Part shown: positions 47,247 through 55,441 of the stretch, in pieces
Layout: each line of letters begins with the position of its first letter
How positions within the stretch are numbered: position 1 is the first letter of the stretch
DNA from: Terrimonas_A sp040509495
GTDB lineage: Bacteria > Bacteroidota > Bacteroidia > Chitinophagales > Chitinophagaceae
Length of the DNA stretch: 64,000 nt
Direction: 5' to 3'
NCBI GenBank assembly: GCA_040509495.1
Contig: JBEVKW010000350.1
Coordinates: 1 to 64,000 of the forward strand
Translations under genes and position numbers: made by a program
Notes under the pieces: model-generated
The model's input: the letters and a program-made list of their open reading frames with translations, nothing else
The model's database searches: none
Told to the model about the DNA's origin: nothing

Positions 47247-47265
47247 AAATCTTATTTCAATTGTT

Positions 47266-47850
47266 ATGGCTATCACAAAAAAACCAAACAAGCGCATTGT
47301 GCGCTTTACTAAGATAGATGCGAAAAAGAAGAAGGTTTGGGGAGTCGTATATAGCCCGCTAGCGATTGATTCTCACGGCGATTTGATGACTTCGGAAGAG
47401 ATAGAGAAAGCCGCGCATGGCTTCCTTCCGAAGGATTTAACAATCGCTGTTGACGAAAATCATAACCATATTCCCACATGGTCCAAAATCATTGAATCCT
47501 ATATTGTCAGGGCAGAAGGTGACGTTGGCGATGTAGGCGCGTGGGTTGTTGGAATGCAAATCACTAACGATGGTGTATGGAACAAGATTCTGAAAGGGGA
47601 GCTTACCGGATATTCGTTTGAAGGAACCGGAATGCGCCGCAAAGCGGAAGCTATCACCGCGTATCAGCGTTACCGCATTGTGAATCTTGCCCCTGCGGAA
47701 GACGGCCATACGCATTTGGCTTTCCTTGAATACGACGAAGGAGGAAGGGTTATCAGGGGATGGACTAACGAAGTAAACAAGCACAAGCACAATATTCTAT
47801 ACAACACCATAACGGAATTATCAGACTCTCACCGTCATAGACTAACATGA
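47266..47850 (+). CDS. XkdF-like prohead protease (194 aa)
   Basis: The XkdF family of putative phage serine proteases is recognised in WGVVYSPLAIDSHGDLMTSE, then ENHNHIPTWSKIIESYIV, WVVGMQITNDGVWNKILKGE and LTGYSFEGTG (the conserved S-x-E turn). It should mature the prohead by cutting scaffold or capsid protein. Its stop overlaps the ATG of the next gene by four bases, and the next product carries a motif usual for the end of such proteases. Confidence 0.75.
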   Translation: MAITKKPNKRIVRFTKIDAKKKKVWGVVYSPLAIDSHGDLMTSEEIEKAAHGFLPKDLTIAVDENHNHIPTWSKIIESYIVRAEGDVGDVGAWVVGMQITNDGVWNKILKGELTGYSFEGTGMRRKAEAITAYQRYRIVNLAPAEDGHTHLAFLEYDEGGRVIRGWTNEVNKHKHNILYNTITELSDSHRHRLT

Positions 47851-48248
47851 TCAAACAACGCATTGTCAGGAACAAGAAAGAGGTTCATTTGCTGGAAGAC
47901 GTGGACGTAACCCATGTGTCACTTGTGGACCGTCCCGCTAACCGAACCGCGTTCAGCATTGTTAAGAGAAACGCGGCGGCTAAAAAAGTCAAATTAACCT
48001 TTGACTCCCATACAAAAGCAGCGGATAATTCAGCTAGAAATAATAGTGTAAGCAAAGGCGAGGAAGGAAAGACAGACACTAAACCCCGTGGTCAGTGGGT
48101 TAGTAATAAGGACGGAAAGAGGTTCTTTATCGCGGAGCGGAAAGCTCGCGTTAGGGATAAGACAGGAAGACACAAGGCAGTGCGCCGCAGACCGGCAACG
48201 CCTAATAAGTCCAAAATGAAGGATAAGACACATCCTTTGCCTACCTAA
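47847..48248 (+). CDS. Protease-associated basic protein (133 aa)
   Basis: It contains DVDVTHVSLVDRPANRTAFS, a motif usually found within prohead protease/XkdF chains, then a long basic disordered C-terminus (RKARVRDKTGRHKAVRRRPA). It may be a second chain split from the protease of 47266, joined only by the ATGA overlap. Function as protease subunit or scaffold part is inferred. Confidence 0.6.
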   Translation: MIKQRIVRNKKEVHLLEDVDVTHVSLVDRPANRTAFSIVKRNAAAKKVKLTFDSHTKAADNSARNNSVSKGEEGKTDTKPRGQWVSNKDGKRFFIAERKARVRDKTGRHKAVRRRPATPNKSKMKDKTHPLPT

Positions 48249-48270
48249 TATCAACAAGTTTACCTATCAC

Positions 48271-49521
48271 ATGAAATTGCGAATCATTAACAAACCGCAA
48301 AGCCGTGTTCCTCTCTACAAAAGGAACGCTTCTGCAACAGTTGCAAAAAAAGACCCTATCATTCAGCGGATGGAGTTTCTTAAATCGGAATTCAGTTCCA
48401 CCGCTGAAGTTCAAACCGCCCTTGATGAGCATGGCTGGGACATTGGCAAAAACAAGATTGTCGAGAAAGACGACCGTTTTGTTATCACCGATGCCCCTCT
48501 AACCAAGTTTCAGAAAGGCACGGTTAGTGAAATCGATGGACCCGCTGAAGGTTTTATCGTTTATGCCGGAAAACTCACCAAAGCCGACGACAGCACCGAT
48601 GATGACGCCACCGGAGACGATGACGACAATACAGAAGACGGTGACGACGGAGATGAAGGAGAGGAAGGGGAAAACGCCGACATTGAAAATCAGGAAGGCG
48701 ATGACGATGGCGAGGAAGGCACGGAAAACGGTGAAGACGGGGAAGAAACGGAGGACGTGGAAAAGACAGTTAGCGCTGGCGCTGGCGGTCCCCCGGTTAA
48801 GAAACCCGTCAAGAAGCCTGTTCCTACCAAAGACAATCCTGTCGCCAAATCCAGCAAAGCCGGCAAAGTCAAAAAGTCCTCTAAAGAGGACAATCATGTG
48901 CTTGCGGCTATTTACAAATTTGATGGGTGGAGCGCTTCCGAAAACAAGGAAGCTACCAGCATCAAGGATGTTATCAAAGCCAGCGATGACGCTTCCCCTG
49001 TTGGCTTCCGTGAGCTTACTATGGCTATGCAGATTGCGCTTAGCAATATTATGCGTAGCTCCAAAGACCCTGCCGCTTCCGCTGAGACGCTGCTGGAAGA
49101 ATTTGGCACTTGTGTTATGGCTATGGTGGACATCAGCAAGACGGCTAAAGGCACTAGCAAAGCCGGTCTTATCAAGTCCATGATGAACCTGACACAACCC
49201 GCGCAAGAGGAAGACGATGACGCGGATGATGCGCCGGTTCGCAAGGTGAAGAAGAGCGTTAGCGCTGGCAAGACCAAAGAAGAAACCCGCCTTGAAAAGC
49301 TGGTGGAATCTCTGGTCAAATCCGGTGAAGAACAGAACAAGCGCATTGATAAGCTTATGAAGGCTGCTGGTCAGTCTCCGGCGGCTATCGATGACGGAGA
49401 TGATGAAGAAGATTTTGAATTCCTGTCCAAGGATGCCGGAGAGGAAGACGAAGATGATGAAAGCATTACCTCCTATCTGAATAAGCGCAACAACCGCCCG
49501 CGTGGTCTCAACTTCCAATAA
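48271..49521 (+). CDS. Acidic scaffold-like capsid assembly protein (416 aa)
   Basis: The N-terminal tail (MKLRIINKPQSRVPLYKRNA) carries a palindrome. A small folded part follows (FLKSEFSSTAEVQTALDEHG, KFQKGTVSEIDGPAEGFIVY), then a run of Asp/Glu from about 105 to 165, a basic Lys/Pro stretch, a helical domain (TMAMQIALSNIMRSS) and a coiled coil near the end (LEKLVESLVKSGEEQNKRID). Position between protease and major capsid gene and the acidic-helical character fit a scaffold. Confidence 0.65.
   Translation: MKLRIINKPQSRVPLYKRNASATVAKKDPIIQRMEFLKSEFSSTAEVQTALDEHGWDIGKNKIVEKDDRFVITDAPLTKFQKGTVSEIDGPAEGFIVYAGKLTKADDSTDDDATGDDDDNTEDGDDGDEGEEGENADIENQEGDDDGEEGTENGEDGEETEDVEKTVSAGAGGPPVKKPVKKPVPTKDNPVAKSSKAGKVKKSSKEDNHVLAAIYKFDGWSASENKEATSIKDVIKASDDASPVGFRELTMAMQIALSNIMRSSKDPAASAETLLEEFGTCVMAMVDISKTAKGTSKAGLIKSMMNLTQPAQEEDDDADDAPVRKVKKSVSAGKTKEETRLEKLVESLVKSGEEQNKRIDKLMKAAGQSPAAIDDGDDEEDFEFLSKDAGEEDEDDESITSYLNKRNNRPRGLNFQ
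48334..48344. repeat. Palindrome copy 36
   Basis: A-centred copy 63 bases after the start of the 48271 gene, read as ATVAKK. Confidence 0.95.
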
Positions 49522-49540
49522 CAACCTAACTACAGTTTTC

Positions 49541-49551
49541 GCAACTGTTGC
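49541..49551. repeat. Palindrome copy 37
   Basis: T-centred copy in the 56-bp gap before the major capsid gene. Confidence 0.95.
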
Positions 49552-49577
49552 AAATCAATTCTCACTGCTAATCAAAA

Positions 49578-50639
49578 ATGATCATCAAGAAAAAAGCTCC
49601 CGCCGGGACTAAGAGCCGCATCGAAAAGTCCATTGCCCGCCGCAATGCGCTTATGAAGAGCATCAAGGAAATGGATGCGCTCATGAAGAGCCACAACATT
49701 TCACCTGACGCATTCCGCGCCTATCAAGGACGGCAGTTCATGGCCAAAGCAGACCTTGCCACCGCTACCTTCCGTTCCCAAGGTGGCTGTTTGGACCCTT
49801 ATCAGGAAAAGCGGTTCATTCGCAACATCGTTGAGTCTCCTACCATTCTCAATTATGCACGGGTGGTGGATATGCCTACCGACAAGTATAAAATCCCTAA
49901 ACTGGCTATTGGCAGTCAGTTCTTTGTGGGTGGCGTGGAGAATACGGCTATCGCTTCCGGAGACCGCACGGCTCCTATCGCTAGCGAAGTCATTCTGGAC
50001 GCGTCCGAACTGGTGGGCCAGTTTAACGTGCCGTATGAGACGATGGAAGACAATCTGGAAGGTGACGATTTCGTCAACACCCTCCTTGATCTTGTTAGCG
50101 CTCAAGCCGCTCTGGACCTTGAGAACCTGATGCTGAAAGGCGATACTTCTCTGGACACTAGCACTCAGCTTAACCGGCTGCTTCGCGTTCAAGATGGCTA
50201 CTTGAAAATCATCCAATCATATGTCGTCAATGCCGGCTCTGCCGCCATGGGCGTTAATGTGATTGGCTCTATCATTAAAGCGCTTCCGGAGAAATACCGC
50301 AACGACCTTGCTAACTTGAGGCTGTTCGTCAACCCTAACGACGAAATCAACCTCCGTCTGGCTTACGCGACTCGCGCCACTAACCTTGGAGACCAGAATG
50401 CTAACAGCCGTGATGTTATCACTCCGCTGGGAGTTCCCGCTACGCGTGCCGCTACGCTTGGCTCCGGTGTTGCGCTGCTGACTGACCCTCGCAATCTTAT
50501 CCTTGGTATCCGCCGTCGTATCACTCTGGAAATGGATAGGGACATCGAAACCCGCCAGTTCAAGTTCGTCATGACGTGCCGTGTGGCCGTCAACATTCAG
50601 GAGGAAAAAGCCGTGGTTCGTGCCTACGGTATTGCCTGA
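49578..50639 (+). CDS. Major capsid protein, HK97 fold (353 aa)
   Basis: A basic helical N-terminus of about 60 residues (probable delta/scaffold region, possibly cut by the protease) leads into the HK97-like body: SPTILNYARVVDMPTDKYKI, ELVGQFNVPYETMEDNLEG, ALDLENLMLKGDTS, then LRLFVNPNDEINLRLAYATR, LGVPATRAATLGSGVALLTD and a C-terminal EMDRDIETRQFKFVMTCRVA. It forms the shell. It is followed by two hairpins that may end or protect its message. Confidence 0.85.
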   Translation: MIIKKKAPAGTKSRIEKSIARRNALMKSIKEMDALMKSHNISPDAFRAYQGRQFMAKADLATATFRSQGGCLDPYQEKRFIRNIVESPTILNYARVVDMPTDKYKIPKLAIGSQFFVGGVENTAIASGDRTAPIASEVILDASELVGQFNVPYETMEDNLEGDDFVNTLLDLVSAQAALDLENLMLKGDTSLDTSTQLNRLLRVQDGYLKIIQSYVVNAGSAAMGVNVIGSIIKALPEKYRNDLANLRLFVNPNDEINLRLAYATRATNLGDQNANSRDVITPLGVPATRAATLGSGVALLTDPRNLILGIRRRITLEMDRDIETRQFKFVMTCRVAVNIQEEKAVVRAYGIA

Positions 50640-50646
50640 CAAAACG

Positions 50647-50690
50647 TTTTAGCGCTGACAAGTTAAGGGTTAATCTGGTCAGCGCTAAAA
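50647..50690. terminator. 13-bp perfect hairpin after the capsid gene
   Basis: TTTTAGCGCTGAC (50647-50659) pairs with GTCAGCGCTAAAA (50678-50690), eight bases after the stop. It can act as a terminator or protect the 3' end; the U-run is within the stem. Confidence 0.65.
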
Positions 50691-50728
50691 GCCGTTATCG
50701 GTAGCTTTGCTAACTATCCGGTAACGGC
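50691..50728. other. Second hairpin after the capsid gene
   Basis: GCCGTTATCGG (50691-50701) pairs with CCGGTAACGGC (50718-50728) with one G-T or mismatch position. It abuts the first hairpin; together they fill the gap to 50779. Confidence 0.55.
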
Positions 50729-50778
50729 ACTAAATTTCCAAAACCCCTTTAACGCTCAACAAAACCCTATCCAAATTT

Positions 50779-51234
50779 ATGAAATCTATCGTTCTAAAGC
50801 GCGGTCTGGAATATACCCACGTCATCAATCCTTCCTCAAATCCCGCTGAGTATAAAGCTCTGACGTTTCTTCGCGGGCAGCCCGTTAATGTTGAAGACAA
50901 GGTGGCCGATGCTCTCTACCGTGAAACGGTAATTGTTACCGTCGATGGCAAAAAGGAGCATATGCGCCGTTTCAGCAAGCCGGCTGCCGCCATTGAAGTG
51001 CAAGTGGAAGAAGAAAACATCATGGATGCGGAAGATGAGGAAATCGACGCCATTACCGCCGTTAAGGGCTTCGACCCTAACGAGGATAAGGAGCCTCGCA
51101 TTCGTGAGGACAACGACGGGGACGGCGTTATTGATGAGGAATCCGGAGAGGAACAAGACCCTGAAGGCAAGTCCGTCCTTCCCGCTGCTATCAAACAGAA
51201 ACTGGTTCGTCCGAAGGTTCAGAAAAACGCCTAA
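50779..51234 (+). CDS. Hypothetical capsid-region protein (151 aa)
   Basis: The N-terminal 75 residues form a small beta domain (KSIVLKRGLEYTHVINPSSN, FLRGQPVNVEDKVADALYR) like neck-region proteins that follow capsid genes. The second half is strongly acidic with a DNDGDGVIDEESGEEQD run resembling a calcium-binding loop, then a basic end. A head-tail joining or decoration role is possible. Confidence 0.65.
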   Translation: MKSIVLKRGLEYTHVINPSSNPAEYKALTFLRGQPVNVEDKVADALYRETVIVTVDGKKEHMRRFSKPAAAIEVQVEEENIMDAEDEEIDAITAVKGFDPNEDKEPRIREDNDGDGVIDEESGEEQDPEGKSVLPAAIKQKLVRPKVQKNA

Positions 51235-51244
51235 CCGCAAGTTT

Positions 51245-51255
51245 GCAACTGTTGC
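51245..51255. repeat. Palindrome copy 38
   Basis: T-centred intergenic copy between 51234 and ATG 51268; the next copy is 4.2 kb away. Confidence 0.95.
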
Positions 51256-51267
51256 AAATGAAACGCT

Positions 51268-51903
51268 ATGAGAACACAAGTTTTGACGGCACCTTCGGAT
51301 GCTGACTTTGAAACTTTCTATCCTCTAGCGCAAATAAAAGCTGACTTAGTTATCGCCAGCGATAAGCATAACGAACGACTGAAAAGGCTTTTAAGGGCGG
51401 CTGTTCGGGTTTCTGGACAAGCCGCCCGTTGCGTTATCTTGCCAACCACGCAACGCACTTATTTCAATCCTCCCGTTTACAAAAACGATTGCTTTGGATT
51501 AACTGCTAGGTGGATTGACCGGGATAGAACGATAAACGGATTAGTGGTTCAAGGACCGCTGATTTCCATAACGTCAATACTGGACGGAAGCGATACGGTC
51601 AACCCGTCCTTGTATGAGGATCAAAGCGATAACTCTGCTAAAGGGACTGGCCGTATTGGGTGGCGCAACCCTGACGGCACTCCACTGCTTACCCGCTACG
51701 CTCGCAACCCTCTAACAGTGGAATATGTTGCGGGATTCACAGACCCTACGGATATTGCCACTATCAAACAAGCGGTTTTCGAGATTATGGCTAACTGGCA
51801 TATGAATCCCGGTGAAGTGGCGGAAATGACCGTTCAGTCTGTTCCTAAATCCGCACTTACTATCCTAGCTGCTTATTGGTCTTCCCGGACTAATCGTTTA
51901 TGA
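51268..51903 (+). CDS. Head-tail connector protein (211 aa)
   Basis: Pattern of gp6/gp15-type adaptor proteins: an N-terminal helical part (LAQIKADLVIASDKHNERLK) with LLRAAVRVSGQAARCVILP, a beta insertion with NGLVVQGPLISITSILDGSD, then YVAGFTDPTDIATIKQAVFE and a final helix. It should sit under the portal. Overlaps the next gene by four bases. Confidence 0.75.
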   Translation: MRTQVLTAPSDADFETFYPLAQIKADLVIASDKHNERLKRLLRAAVRVSGQAARCVILPTTQRTYFNPPVYKNDCFGLTARWIDRDRTINGLVVQGPLISITSILDGSDTVNPSLYEDQSDNSAKGTGRIGWRNPDGTPLLTRYARNPLTVEYVAGFTDPTDIATIKQAVFEIMANWHMNPGEVAEMTVQSVPKSALTILAAYWSSRTNRL

Positions 51904-52373
51904 GACGTTATCGGAACAACCGTTCTTTCGGAGGACAGAGTAACCGCGTTCGGTTAGGACAGATACGCGAACCTGTTGTGTTTTTGCGCGCTAAAAAACA
52001 ACCCACAGAAGACGGCTCCGACTTCATTGAACTAGTTAACAAATACCTGCAAACATTCGCTGCTGTTGATGAGGGACGATACACGATAGATGCGGAGCAA
52101 GCGCAAAGCATGGATGCGCAAGCTCAAACAACCTTTGTTATCCGTGATGAAGGGTATGAAGTCGCTACCAATGATTTCATTGTTTGGGGTATCAAAGTTT
52201 ACAAAGTGATAGGCACTCAGCGGTTGCGCGGGTTGAACCCGTTTCTGGAAATCATGACCGCTGATTACGGTCCAGTTAGTCAGGCCGCATTCGAGTTAGA
52301 CCCGTCCTTGTCGATAGCCACTTCCGATGATGTAAAAGACAAAGAAGAAGTTAACCCTTTTTGGGAAGATTGA
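51900..52373 (+). CDS. Head closure/joining protein, SPP1 gp16-like (157 aa)
   Basis: The sequence RLGQIREPVVFLRAKKQPTE followed by FAAVDEGRYTIDAEQAQSMD, TTFVIRDEGYEVATNDFIVW and YKVIGTQRLRGLNPFLEIMT follows the phage head-tail joining family that closes the connector. Acidic C-terminus. Confidence 0.75.
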   Translation: MRRYRNNRSFGGQSNRVRLGQIREPVVFLRAKKQPTEDGSDFIELVNKYLQTFAAVDEGRYTIDAEQAQSMDAQAQTTFVIRDEGYEVATNDFIVWGIKVYKVIGTQRLRGLNPFLEIMTADYGPVSQAAFELDPSLSIATSDDVKDKEEVNPFWED

Positions 52374-52376
52374 CGT

Positions 52377-52826
52377 ATGGCGTTAGTAAGACTTATCCGC
52401 GCTGGAAATGCGTTTGCTAAAATACCGCTGACCGCGAGGAACAGGATTATTTACTGGACCCGTCGTTTCGCCAGAGAGATACAGCGCGGAATTCAGGCGG
52501 ATATGCGCCAACCCAAAACTGGTTATTGGGGTAAGAAGCCTGACGGAAGAACACCGCATAGACATTCCGCCCCCGGTGAGGCTCCCGCTATTTGGAGCGG
52601 TGCCCTGTATAACGACTTGAATCCGCGTTACAGTATGGGAGGAATGCGGGCGGAAATTGCTCCTAGAGTTAAGTCAAAAAGAGGTTATTTTTATCCGGGA
52701 GCGCTTGAGACAGGAACTCCTAAGTTGGCTCCCCGTCCTTACCTGCAAAAAGGATTCATGCGCTATAGAGACCTTTATAAGGCTAAGATCAAACAGATTC
52801 TGGCAGAAGATGCGTTAAGAAAATGA
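52377..52826 (+). CDS. HK97 gp10-like neck/tail completion protein (149 aa)
   Basis: Basic helix NRIIYWTRRFAREIQRGIQA, then the typical RHSAPGEAPAIWSGALYNDL turn, RAEIAPRVKSKRGYFYPGAL and ETGTPKLAPRPYLQKGFMRY with a terminal helix. This is the HK97 gp10 signature. Overlaps the next gene by four bases. Confidence 0.75.
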   Translation: MALVRLIRAGNAFAKIPLTARNRIIYWTRRFAREIQRGIQADMRQPKTGYWGKKPDGRTPHRHSAPGEAPAIWSGALYNDLNPRYSMGGMRAEIAPRVKSKRGYFYPGALETGTPKLAPRPYLQKGFMRYRDLYKAKIKQILAEDALRK

Positions 52827-53872
52827 GCACCCTACGCGCCGCATTTCAGATAGAGGAAATAGTCCTTCAACTAAGGGCTAATGCTCCGGCATTCGATAAA
52901 CGCGTTATGGCTCGCTCCGCCATGAGTGCTATAACACCTTTCAACGATAATATCGATTTGCCGTATGTAGTGGTTACAGAGACTTCAACAAGCGGCTTTC
53001 CCTACGATAAGATGACTGCCACCCAAAGAAGGGAGGCTACGATTTCGTTTATTGTTTGTGTGGATAACACAAAGCAAAAAGGTTCAATGACCGGAGCGAA
53101 GTCAATTCAGGTGATGAACTCCCTTATTCCCTGTATTGAGCAAGTGGAGAACGCTTTACTTGGCTGGAAGCCTGTGAATATCGACCTAGCGGATACTCCA
53201 TTGTTTATCGACCGGGGAATGCTGGAAGCTAATAACACTAAGCTTTGGTATGAAGTTGTTTGGACCATTCCCTATATCGTTTATAATCCTCTTTTCCGTG
53301 GGTTAGGAAGTCAGGCGGTTGACGACGATGAAGATGATGTAACTCCCCTTACGGAAGTTGGCGTTATGTATGGCGAGGAACCCGTGAAGCTCTTCCTTGA
53401 TGAATGGATTTACGGTCCGCAGACTAACCCGCCACCGCGACCCATTGAAGATATTGACGCTGATTTGGCAGCTGGCGGTATTGTTTATGTCAAGGTAGGT
53501 AATGATTACGTGATGGAGACAGACCGTCAGATTATTACCGGACATTATCAGACACGCGGTCAGGTTGTCGTCATTATTGATGATGCTATCACATATCATC
53601 ATTACAGCGGCACGGGATACGATACCGGATTCCTATTCTTGTATAGCCCTGATGGCCTTCCGGTCTATACTTACAATGGGGAACGTATCCAAGCGCTTGA
53701 TGACTATAGGGACAGACCGGGTTACGTTTATAGGGACCGGCACTGGCATAGACCTACATTGCTAAACAGCGACCCCGGTTTTGCACTGCTTTACACTTCC
53801 GCCGGAGTGCTTGTTTACACCTATAACGGGGAGCAAGTGCAAGCATTAGATGATTACATAACAACATCATGA
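52823..53872 (+). CDS. Tail terminator/completion-like protein with repeated C-terminal module (349 aa)
   Basis: The N-terminal 160 residues are in the tail-completion position with a helix-strand layout (FQIEEIVLQLRANAPAF, LPYVVVTETSTSGFPYD, ATISFIVCVDN, LWYEVVWTIPYIV). The C-terminal half carries an internal repeat: FLFLYSPDGLPVYTYNGERI and FALLYTSAGVLVYTYNGEQV, each followed by QALDDY. The repeats are unusual for a tail terminator and may be a surface module. Confidence 0.6.
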   Translation: MSTLRAAFQIEEIVLQLRANAPAFDKRVMARSAMSAITPFNDNIDLPYVVVTETSTSGFPYDKMTATQRREATISFIVCVDNTKQKGSMTGAKSIQVMNSLIPCIEQVENALLGWKPVNIDLADTPLFIDRGMLEANNTKLWYEVVWTIPYIVYNPLFRGLGSQAVDDDEDDVTPLTEVGVMYGEEPVKLFLDEWIYGPQTNPPPRPIEDIDADLAAGGIVYVKVGNDYVMETDRQIITGHYQTRGQVVVIIDDAITYHHYSGTGYDTGFLFLYSPDGLPVYTYNGERIQALDDYRDRPGYVYRDRHWHRPTLLNSDPGFALLYTSAGVLVYTYNGEQVQALDDYITTS

Positions 53873-55011
53873 GCCGCACTCAAGGCAACGGAACCCCTCT
53901 TGACTGGCAACATCGTAGTGATGTTGTTTATATGTATCGTTTGTTTACTAAAATGATGCAATGGGGTGAAGTCGTTCAAGCCGATTATGATGCTGGAAAG
54001 GTCAGGGTTCGTTTAGGCGCGGAGCAATCATTACCCGGACAGAAGGCAGGCAGAGCTTGCACTGTCTCTCCTTGGTTGCCTGTTCCTCAATCCAGAGCGG
54101 GCGCTAACCGCAGTTGGGCAATGCCGGAGATAGGGGACCAAGTGATGATTATGTGCCCTAACGGTGAAGTGGCGCAAGGAGTTATCGGATTTCACGTTGG
54201 ATGCGCTAATCATTCGCCAAATGCTGCAAAAAGTCCTGACGTTCAACGGTCCATTTGGGGTAACAATGGCAATATTTTTGATAACCTCTTTGATGACATT
54301 GATAGGGCTAAAAAGCATAGACACCAACACTTACCTTCCGGGGGACGGTATCTGGTTACGATAGGTAAAGATCATGCGTCAGGTGCCTGTATTGACGCCA
54401 GCGAAAAGCAAATCAGTCTCCGAATCGGTGAAACGTCTCTGGTTATTTATCCTGATAGAGTAGAGATTCAAGTTAACGGCCAATCGACTCAGTTTCAGCT
54501 GACCGCAGAGTCAATAACAGCTATCGTTGCCGCTACGTCGAAATACGTTCAGACCGGCGGAGGAATTGATATGTCTGTAGGCGAATCCGGACAGGTAAGC
54601 ATTACAGCGGAGCAAGTGCTAGCCAGAGTGGAATCCACCGTTCAAAACATAATGAGCGGTTCCATCATTCAGGAACTGGTTGAACAGAAAGTAAAAGCCG
54701 TCCTTGAAGCCAATGGCCTTACTTTGCAGGCGGAGAAGGCGAGCGTTAATGTGGAATCCGCTGGCAATGTTGCTTTGAATGCCAACGGTTCAAGCTTTAA
54801 GCTTACGGCTGGCGATATTTCCGGAACAGCTACTTCGGTAAAGTGGAGTCAGGGACCCTCGCCAGCGCCAGCTTACAGCGGAGGACAGACCATGACTGGA
54901 AATGTTATTGAGTTCTTTCCTATTTACGAAATACCGGTTAGACCTACTCCTGAATTGGGAGGAAATCCTTACACTCCTGATGTGTCAAAATCCATAACTT
55001 CAGACGGATAA
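53869..55011 (+). CDS. Baseplate spike protein, gpV/VgrG-like (380 aa)
   Basis: The OB-fold of phage baseplate assembly protein V is visible: WGEVVQADYDAGKVRVRLGA, CTVSPWLPVPQSRAGANRSW, EIGDQVMIMCPNGEVAQGVI. A long beta-rich C-terminal shaft follows (repeated strands with QVSITAEQVLARVEST and SAGNVALNANGSSFKL). It forms the central membrane-piercing spike; the PAAR-like protein of 9037 could cap it. Confidence 0.85.
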   Translation: MSRTQGNGTPLDWQHRSDVVYMYRLFTKMMQWGEVVQADYDAGKVRVRLGAEQSLPGQKAGRACTVSPWLPVPQSRAGANRSWAMPEIGDQVMIMCPNGEVAQGVIGFHVGCANHSPNAAKSPDVQRSIWGNNGNIFDNLFDDIDRAKKHRHQHLPSGGRYLVTIGKDHASGACIDASEKQISLRIGETSLVIYPDRVEIQVNGQSTQFQLTAESITAIVAATSKYVQTGGGIDMSVGESGQVSITAEQVLARVESTVQNIMSGSIIQELVEQKVKAVLEANGLTLQAEKASVNVESAGNVALNANGSSFKLTAGDISGTATSVKWSQGPSPAPAYSGGQTMTGNVIEFFPIYEIPVRPTPELGGNPYTPDVSKSITSDG

Positions 55012-55012
55012 C

Positions 55013-55417
55013 ATGGCAGAAGAAGTTACATCAATTTACGATAATCCTTATACCTTGATGAGTCGTGAGACTGGCAAGGACATAACGGAATTCAATCATT
55101 TGCTTCAATCGGTCGTCGATATTCTGACAACCCCCATAGGCAGCCGCATTGATGCACCGGAATATGGAGCCAACATTTTTGAGCTATTCGATAGGCCAAT
55201 GGGACCGCAATGGATAGCGCTCGCCAACTATTATGCGGTTATCGCTTTGGACCGCTGGGAACCTCGTTTGAAGATACTGAAAATTCAATACAAGATGGTC
55301 AATTCCAAAGCCGGACGAATCGTTATTGATTTGTGGGGAGCCTATCTTTTAGGAGGAAGGGCGCTGAAATTTCAGGACGTGGAACTGGACTTCAAAAAGA
55401 CGTATTTCACTAAGTAA
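55013..55417 (+). CDS. Baseplate wedge protein, gp25/gpW-like (134 aa)
   Basis: Features of the GPW/gp25 lysozyme-like wedge: LLQSVVDILTTPIGSRIDAP, then EYGANIFELFDRPMGPQWIA and ALDRWEPRLKILKIQY. It nucleates the sheath and pairs with gpJ. It follows the spike gene by one base. Confidence 0.85.
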   Translation: MAEEVTSIYDNPYTLMSRETGKDITEFNHLLQSVVDILTTPIGSRIDAPEYGANIFELFDRPMGPQWIALANYYAVIALDRWEPRLKILKIQYKMVNSKAGRIVIDLWGAYLLGGRALKFQDVELDFKKTYFTK

Positions 55418-55423
55418 TATTTC

Positions 55424-55434
55424 GCAACTGTTGC
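55424..55434. repeat. Palindrome copy 39
   Basis: T-centred intergenic copy in the 24-bp gap between the gp25-like and gpJ-like genes. Confidence 0.95.
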
Positions 55435-55441
55435 AAATTCT

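Noticed and set aside
48499..49524. Long minus-strand open frame (341 codons) opposite the scaffold-like gene
   Set aside because: It is the shadow of Asp/Glu/Lys-rich codons on the plus strand; the plus-strand gene has the right context and all other genes are on the plus strand.
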